Positions 1 through 9,000 of a DNA stretch of 16,861 bases are shown here, one piece after another (the first letter of the stretch is position 1; each line of letters starts with the position of its first letter). A program made the position numbers and the translations under genes. The DNA is from JAVBQU01 sp031548675 (GTDB taxonomy: Bacteria; Bacteroidota; Bacteroidia; Bacteroidales; P3), in assembly GCA_031548675.1 (NCBI GenBank), contig JAVBQU010000171.1, positions 1 through 16,861 on the forward strand. Direction: 5' to 3'. The notes beneath the pieces are model-generated. The model saw nothing but the letters and a program-made list of their open reading frames with translations. It was not told the origin of the DNA and searched no databases.

Positions 1-3000
1 TGGAATAATGAAAAAAATAATTGGTCATCATGGTTTGAAGAATGGAAAGCATGGTTTGAAGAATGGAAAATACAAAGTAATGAGCCTACCCCGATAAAAT
101 GGAATACATGGAAATTGCAATGGGATACATGGAAAGCTAAATGGAACGAGTGGGAAGAGAAATCTCAACTAGCTTTTAAATGGGGAGGTTGGGAAAAAGA
201 ATGGACAGATAAACAATGGATAGAGTGGAATACCCGCAAATCAGAATGGAACGATTGTTTGAAAGAATGGGATAGTTTTAAAAGAAGCTGGGAGACAAAT
301 TCTAGTACTATCAATTGGATTTCAATTTGGGAACCAAAGAAAATCCAAATGAATCAATATTTATTAAAATGGAAGGAATGGACAACAGGAATCAATAGTG
401 ATTTTGCAAATGAAGCATGGAACTCAATTATGTCGGAGCGAATCGGATGGATGGAACTTAAGGATGAACGTAATTGCTGGTGGGATGAGTTTGAAGCATG
501 GATAGAAGAATGTAGGTGGCTAGCAAATATATGGGATGGTACCATATATTATGATGACGCAAGGGCGTGGTATGAGAAATATTCCAATTTATGGGACAAA
601 TGGAATAAGCAATGGGATGAATGGAATAGCCAATGGGAAAGATGGCAAGCATGGTTTCAGATTGCTAAAATGTGGATGAATAATGTAGATGAAGCTTGGA
701 TTAATAAGCAATTAACAGGATGGGAATATTGCAAGGATATTATGAATTCTTGGCGTACTGAATGGGAATTATTCAAAGATGAATGGTGGGCAGGAAAATG
801 CCCTTATCCTACAGGAAATTTTTCAGAAGTATGGAATAAGTATTATTATTATGGATATTCTAGTGCTTGGCAGTATTATTTTGAAACATTGTCCTTTTGG
901 AATACCAATAAAAACGATGAAGAACATCAAAGAAGTGAGTGGAGAGCATGGAATATAGAATGGGACGAGCAATGGAAAATAAAATTTTCGCCCTATGAAA
1001 ATTGGATGAAGCTAAGGGATTTACGAAATCAATGGTGGATGGGATTTAATTCATGGATAGCGGAATGTAACTGGCTTAAAGATACTTGGAATGATATGGA
1101 TGCGTCTCATTATGCCAAGTGGTATTTCAAATTCAGCAGACAATGGGAGCAGTGGGATATTCAATGGAATCAATGGAATGAAGAATGGACCCGATGGAAC
1201 GAATTTTTTACCCAGGCACAACAACTTACCAATCGAGATTTCAATTGGTGGGAAGATCGCAGAAGAGAATGGGAAGAATGTAGGTCAATTATGGAAGTTT
1301 GGAGTCAGGAGTGGCAAACATTTCAATCTTTATGGGAGCAAGGTGGAAGCAATATGCCATATAATAACTTCAACTATTTGTGGGAGCAATATTTGTACAA
1401 TTATGATTGGAATGGAAAGATTCTCATTTTAAATTCATATAATGACACAAACAGCGAATGGGCTATGTGGACAGCCGAAGGAGATAATACTTTTATTATA
1501 GATTTTGATGAATATAACGGTTGGTCTGCGCTTAAAACAAATCGAAATCGTTGGTACAATGAATTTGCAGCTTGGTGGAATGAGTGTTTACAACTTATTG
1601 AAGAGATAAATAATGGCAGGCAGGTAACTCAAGAGGAATGGGAAGAGTATTATATTCGGTTCAATAAAGGATGGGATAATTGGAATAATCGATGGGATAA
1701 TTGGATTTTACATTGGAATAAATGGGCAAAATGGGTACGGACAGCTGCCGGATGGACGGATAAGGATCAGAGTTGGATAGATGATCAATTAGCCGTTTTA
1801 GAGAATAATAGAGAAATATGGGGCAAATGGCGGCTGCAATGGGAAGCTTTTAAATATGCTTGGGCAGAAGGAACTCAATGCGGAGCATATACAAATTTTT
1901 ATAATTTATGGTGTGATTATTATTATAATGACCATGATGGCAGCGGTTATGGAACATGGCAGAACTATGCAGCATCTTTATTCAGTCAAAATAATGAAAG
2001 TAGCGAATGGGGATTTTGGAACGAAAGATGGGATAACTGGTGCAATATGCAATATCGAAATTGGGATACTTTAAGCAAAATAAAACCGGAATGGCTTAAT
2101 TGGTATAAAAATTGGAAATTATTTTGGGATAGTTGGAGTACATATAATTCCTTACCAACCCAAGTAGTTGTAGATTCATGGAAATCGCAATGGTCTCAAT
2201 TTAATATTTTATGGAATACACTTAAAGATTATGTGATAGAAAGCAGTTATTTTGAACATTGGAATGGTGGATGGTCATGGGAAAGTTGGCATAATTGTGT
2301 AAATGATTGGATGAATGCCAAAAATGTATGGGATGCCTTTATACAAGCATGGGACAATGCAAAAAAGCTAAATACATGGCCAACAATATGGAACATCGAT
2401 AAGTGGAAATCGCGAAATTCCTCGTGGGTATCATGGAATTCTGGATGGTTTAGCTCTGCGAAAAAACCATGGTTATATGATGTTAAAAATGCACCGACTG
2501 AGGATTATTGGCTTAGATATAAAAATAGTTTAGTAGATGATATATTTGGCAGCATAGTGTTGCTAGATGAAGTTACCCATATCCGTATATTAGAATCAGC
2601 TGTAAAGCTGAATTATATTGCAGCTGATTCTAATATAGCAGGCCTTGCAAAGAATATTTTAGGACTGAGGTCAAAATATGCTTATAATAATCCCATATTA
2701 CAAGGAAGGGTAAGTCTGTCCAGCCTTTTACAATCGTGCACATGGGAAGGAAATACATTTACGGAGGTAAAACGACAGGATTTGTCCGATTTATTTGTAA
2801 CTCGTTATAATGATTTTAACAGATTTATTTCTGATCTTAAATCTGATGAAAAACGGACATTATATGGTGAAAAAAATGCAGCCCAACTTATCAATGTATT
2901 TGAGATTAGCAGAGTGGTAAGAAATCATATCCCAGTTATTTCCATATTCTTAAACAATTCAAATATAAAAAGCCCCAGTGCAATTGCAGCTTTGAGTTAC

Positions 3001-6000
3001 GGGGAATTAAATACCACTATTGGCGATAATAAACCTTCGGATATAGAAAATTATGTAGATTTAGTATATAATAATGCTAAACAAATTTATCCTTTTGTTT
3101 CAATGAGTGCAAAAATAGCTAAGGCTTTGGAACATGATGATACAGAATATGCAAATCTAAATGTTATTAAGAATTTTCTGATAAATACACCTCAATTTGA
3201 TTTATTAAAAGATGATCCTTTTAAAGCGCCCTTAACAAGTGAACAGAAAAACACTCTATTTTCTATGCAAAGGGTTACTCGAATGGCTGTATCGCCTGAT
3301 ATTGGAGCTGCTATGTATGCTAATAAAATCAGAAGTGCCAGACAAGTTTATTTTATGGGTAAGTCTACATTTGAAACCAAAGTGCGGGAAAATAACGAAT
3401 CCGACTTAACTCAAACAGAAATAGATGCCTCTTATAACTTGGCTACATCTTATTATGCTAATATGATGGTTGCTTACGCTACAGTGAACAGAGCATTCCG
3501 TCAAGCAGACCCATCTGTTGTATCTGCAGGTTCTGATACAGAGGTTATCAATGCTTTGAAACAAGATTTTCCAGATATAGAAACACTGTTTGGAAATACC
3601 GATTATTGTGAATGTGATTATGAGAATTCTGTTTACAGTGCCCCTGCGTATCTGGCAGATTTATTAACATTTTTGGATGCTCGTAAAGTTTTAGAACTAT
3701 TGGTTGCCAGAAGGTCTGATTTAAGTCAAATATACTTGAATAAGCAAAATACAGATACCATACTTCCATACATTGATTTGGTGTGTGAAGTACTGGAAGA
3801 AGCAACTCTAAAAACTCGCCATCCTGAATTTATACGAAGCGTTAGCACATGTCAAAGCACTTTGACTTCCCAAGAATTATATGCTGCACCAGAACATATA
3901 CTCAAAAAGGAAATTAAAAATGGGGAATCTATATCTATTAAGACTGCCTATAATGAAATTATTCCGAATAGTATATATCCTATGCATATATCTTTAGAAT
4001 TACCTCGTCTTGAGATGAGAGCATATTTGGAAAAAATGGGAATTCAGCGGCATATATTGATGCAAACATTTTTAACCAAAAGCAGTGATAAAATAAAAAC
4101 TGCATGCGAATACTTTGAATTAACGGATGTGGATAAAAGTGTAATTGTAGCTGAAGCTCCTTTTAATAATGTAGCTGACCGCAATGAAGCATGGACGAAG
4201 AATTTTGGAGGCACAGGGTCAAAAAGTATGAAAGTTCCCGATTTTTTAAAAAGCAGCGGACTTTCTTTATTGGAATTGATAGACTTAACTAAAACCTCTT
4301 GGCTAAGTATAATATGTTCTGATATTCAAACCCAATGCAATTATGCAGACAAAGATGTTATAGGAAGTGCAGAGCAATTTGATAAAGCACATCGTTTTAT
4401 TCGTTTATGGCGTAAATCTAGTTGGAAAATATGGGAATTAGACCGCTTGTTATGTAATGCGCAAATAACCCCTAACGGTAACAGAAACCTTGACAATGAT
4501 GCATTAATTAACCTGATGGAGTTTAAAAAAGTTCAGAATGAATTGCATCTATCATGTGAAGATCTATTAACATTTTATGAAGACATCTGTATTACTGATG
4601 TTTATGAGAATGGTAAAAAGAAAGCCTGTTTATATGACCGGATATTTTTGAGGACAGTGCTATCTAACCCTCTAAATGACCGTTTAGTTTCCATAAAAGA
4701 CATAAAAGGACATCCTAACGCAAAATTATTGGAAGAAGACCATAAGCTGGTAATGGCTTGTTTATCTGTAAATGAAAATGACTATGCAATATTAAAAGGG
4801 CAGCATTCTCTTTATGACAGAAATTACCTTAGCTATTTATACCGCCATGTTTTATTGGCTCAATCAACAGAAATTTCAATTGGAGAGTTATTCACGCTGT
4901 TTAAATTACATCCGAACCTTCCTTTGTTCTCTAGTGGATTACCTGCTGCTTTGGCATGGATAGAATTGATAAAATCCATCAAAGCAACTAAATATAAATT
5001 ATCGGAATATGAATATCTGTTGAATTATAGTTATAAATATAATGAAGGAATATCCGACAAAGCTTTATCAATAGCTTTGTCTCAAAATCAAATAGAGCAT
5101 TATGCAAAAGAAATTTTGAATTCCGCTTTCTCTGAAGAAAATCCATTGAGTGATAACGACAGAAAAATTGCTATTACAAACAAACTTTCTTTACTTTTCG
5201 GATTATCCGGTTCATTGATAAAACTATATTTGGATGACAGCATGCTAAATATTTTGATGGACAAACAGAATTATACGTCAGAGCCTGCCGACAATCTTTG
5301 TAAAACATTTGTACTATTGCATAAATTTGTATTTGTTGTTACAAAGAATAATATAGCTGTAGAAGATGTAGAATTCCTGCTTCAGAATCAAGCCAAAATA
5401 AAATTCAACTGGAGAGAATTCCGTAAAGATAGCGATACAGGAACAGTCACATTAGAAAGCTTATTAGAGTTATCCAATTTGCTGGACTTACAGGAAGCTT
5501 ACAATAAAACACCGGAAGGAGAAACATTATTTACCTTGATAGGAACCCTGAGTACTCAAACCTATGAATCATTCAAGCAAAAACTTTGCCTGTTAAGTAC
5601 CGGTTGGAACCTACCTGACCTGCAAACAATAGCCAGCAGTGGTTATTTGAACCTATCCGATATTACAAATTTTTATGAATCAAAAACTTACAAACAAATA
5701 AATCAATATTTTAGCCTTTCAACAATTAGCGGAATAAGCATTGCTGCTCTGAATAACTGGAAATCCCGCGAAATATCAAATGGAATGGATGAAAATATCC
5801 GAAGCGTAGAAGCAAAAGAAGCTTTGAAATCGCGATATGACATAGATACTTGGCTGAAAGTGCTTGCAGAAATACAAAAACCTGTCAGGGAAGTCAAAAG
5901 CCATGCTTTGGCATCTTTCTTAATCGAGACCTCCCGTAGAGAACCTGCAAAAACCCAAGGTTTCACTTGGAATGACAAAACTGCTTTGTATGGACACTTC

Positions 6001-9000
6001 CTCTTAGATACAGAAATGAGTGCTTGTATGAAAACTTCACGTATTGTTCAAGCTACATCTTCAATTCAGTTGTTTGTGCAACGGTGCTTGCTGAATCTTG
6101 AGAATGTTGTTGTAGACGAAACAGCAGACAAAGAATGGAAACAATGGGATTGGATGCAAAAATACCGTTTATGGGAAGCCAATCGTAAAATATTCCTTTA
6201 TCCGGAGAATTGGATAGAACCTGAATTACGTGATAATAAAACGCCTTTCTTTAAAGAATTAGAAGATGAATTGAATCAAAGTGAAGTTACTTCCGAAAAT
6301 GTAGAAACAGTATTTGAAAACTACCTGCAAAAATTGGATGAAGTTTCCAATTTGGCTGTATGTGGAATCTACCGCGAATGGATTGGCAAAAATGACGGCA
6401 CAGGAAGTTTGAAAGATTGCATGCATGTGATCGGAAGAAGCCATTCAACGCCTTTCCAATTTTACTATAGAAACTATGATGCTCTTGCCCTGCGCTGGTC
6501 TCACTGGGAAAAAATAGACTTGGATTTACGAGGAGATATGGTAATTCCCGTAGTTTATAACCGTAAGCTCCATCTCTTCTGGTTATCTACAGTTGAAAAA
6601 ACTAAAAATAACAATACAGAAGAAAATATAAATCAGGCACAAGCTGCTAGCGATTATACCGAAGTACAATTAGGATGGAGTGTATATAAAAAAGGGAAAT
6701 GGAGCAAAATAAAATATTCCGGTAAAAAGCACATACAAGAAGGCCATTATACTGCCGATAAATTTACATTTACTTCTCAATATAATAGTACAGAAAATGA
6801 ATTGACATTTAATATATATAGTCTAATGCCAAATTCAGATTCAGCATCCAATCGTTATGGAACTTTTTATTTTAACGGCAATGTATATTATGCAGCTTCT
6901 TACATACAAAATGTATCTAACAGCAATATGGTTTTGCCTGAATTAGTAAAATCCATGAACAGTAGTGACAGCCCTAATATAGAAAAGGTAGGCAATCTCG
7001 AAAAATATGAAAGTGAGTTCTCTAATCTTTTTGCAGGGCGTTTATACACACAGCGGAGTGCATTTGATTTTTCGTTACTAAGAACTTATCCCGGCAATAA
7101 TGTAAATTATGATGTAAATAAAGGCATGTCGTTTGAACAGACAGATGCTGTATATAAACCATTTGGCCTTGAAGTATTTGTGCCTAATCTATATTACACA
7201 AATGCTATGGGATATTCAACAAGGCAATTATTGGTTAGTAAGAAGAGAAATCCTAATCTGGTTATGATGTTGCACGATTTCGGAGCATTAAATACGGGTA
7301 TGTTTGAATCGCATTTGAAAGTACCGTTCTTTTATCAGGATTCCGATCGTTCATTTTTTGTTGTACCACGCAATTGGAATTCCATCAAAAACTTATCAGA
7401 GTACGATTTTCAACCATTTTACCACCCTTATACCAAATTGTTTATCAAAGAATTAAATCATAAAGGAATTAATGGCTTGTTGAATCGCAATATACAAATA
7501 AGTCCTCAAGAATATGATACTCAAAATAAATATGATTTTAATAAAGAATATCACCCTATGGATTGGGTACATATTGCTAATAACTATAAAACTGACATTG
7601 TTGATTTTAACCTCTCGGGAGCTTATGCTGATTACAATTGGGAATTGTTTTTCCATACACCCTTGTATATTGCCTGCAAACTGAGCCAGAACCAAAAATT
7701 TGAAGAAGCCATGCAATGGTTTCATTATATTTTCAATCCAGCTAATAAGGCACAAGGGATCATACCTCAAAAGTTTTGGATTACCAAACCATTTTTTGAA
7801 ATTTCTACTTCAGAAAACCGAGCAGAACAAATACGTAATGTTCTGAAGAATATGGCAGAACATACAGCTGCTATAAATGAGTGGTTGAATAATCCATATA
7901 AACCCCATTTAGTAGCCCGTAATCGTCCTACTGCTTATCAAAAAGCAGTGGTGATGAGATATATTGATAATTTGATTGCATGGGCAGATCAATTATTCCG
8001 TCAAGATAGCATGGAGTCGACTAACCAAGCTATGCTTCTGTATATATTAGCCTATCAGATACTAGGCCAACGTCCTGTAGAAATTCCACGAGAACAAAAG
8101 GAAATAGAACATCATAAGAATTTTGAAACGATTAAAGAACAACTCGAAAAGAATTTCAAAAAAGGAATCGGTTTAGAAGAAACTTTTGAAAAAACATTGT
8201 ATTATGCTTTTTCAAAATTAGAAAAAGAAAGCAACATAACTATACCGGAATTATCAAAAGGAAGAGAATCTGACAATAAATCTTCTTCTCAAACCTTACC
8301 CAATTTTATACTAGAAGATAATCCGGTAAAGTTGGTGGATAAACCGCTCCAATGGAATGTAATTGATTTTGCAACTTTGAGCTCCGGAAATATATTTTAT
8401 GAAAAGAAAAACTTCCTGCCTGCAAGTTTAACTGAAGTTTCTACACAAAGTGGAATTGTAACGGAATTTAAAGAATTACAACCCGCAGTAAATAGAAAAA
8501 CTATGGTGGGAGATCATGAAGTGTACCTCCCTACAATAAAACAAGCAGAAGCTGAACCGTTACCTCGTTTTATAGTTGATCCATTCTGTATACCTGCCAA
8601 TGACAAACTTTTGAGTTATTGGAATATAGTAGAAGACCGTTTGTTTAAACTCCGCCATTGTATGAATATAGAAGGTGTAGTACGGGAACTTCCTTTATTT
8701 GAACCGCCCATTGATCCGGCTCTATTGGTAAAAGCTTCTGCTGCTGGGATTTCTATAGGAGATGCTGTTTCTGGATTGAATCAGGAAATGTCTCATTACC
8801 GTTTCAGGGTGATATTACAAAAAGCATTGGAATTTACCGGGGAGGTAAAACAACTAGGAGAAAAATTGCTTTCAGCTATCGAAAAACGGGATGTCGAATC
8901 TTTAAATATGCTTCGGAACACACAAGAAATTAATCTGCAGCAGGCTGTAAAACAAATTCGTAAACTGCAAATAAATGAGGCTCAACAAAATATACAAAAT

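Larger units (their letters stand above)
1..2490 (+). repeat. Trp-rich tandem repeat region encoding the N-terminus of the TcA protein
   Basis: Counting by eye gives about 120 Trp in roughly 825 residues (near 15%), against about 1% in ordinary proteins. Trp recurs mainly at 3- and 4-residue spacing among Asp, Glu, Asn, Lys and Gln. The region is a partial copy (1-417), three clear copies starting at 418, 940 and 1459, and a degenerate copy from 2008, giving a period of about 173-183 codons. Each clear copy contains, in order, a W..L...RN.WW.EF..W..EC-like segment, a heptad run of Trp, a segment with EW..F...W, and a Tyr-rich stretch. Copies differ at most non-Trp positions, so they are old duplications under selection and not a recent expansion. 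Known Tc subunits that I recall have no such extension. I recognise no named domain here. Confidence 0.9.

Noticed and set aside
115..117. TTG as start codon of the giant TcA gene
   Set aside because: The frame is open back to base 1 and the 38 codons before it show the same Trp heptad pattern, so the TTG is an internal Leu codon.
1091..1432. Overlapping plus-strand open frame of 113 codons
   Set aside because: It lies wholly inside the Trp-rich repeat region in another frame; stop codons are scarce there because of the repeated TGG/GAA codons. It has no protein-like features.
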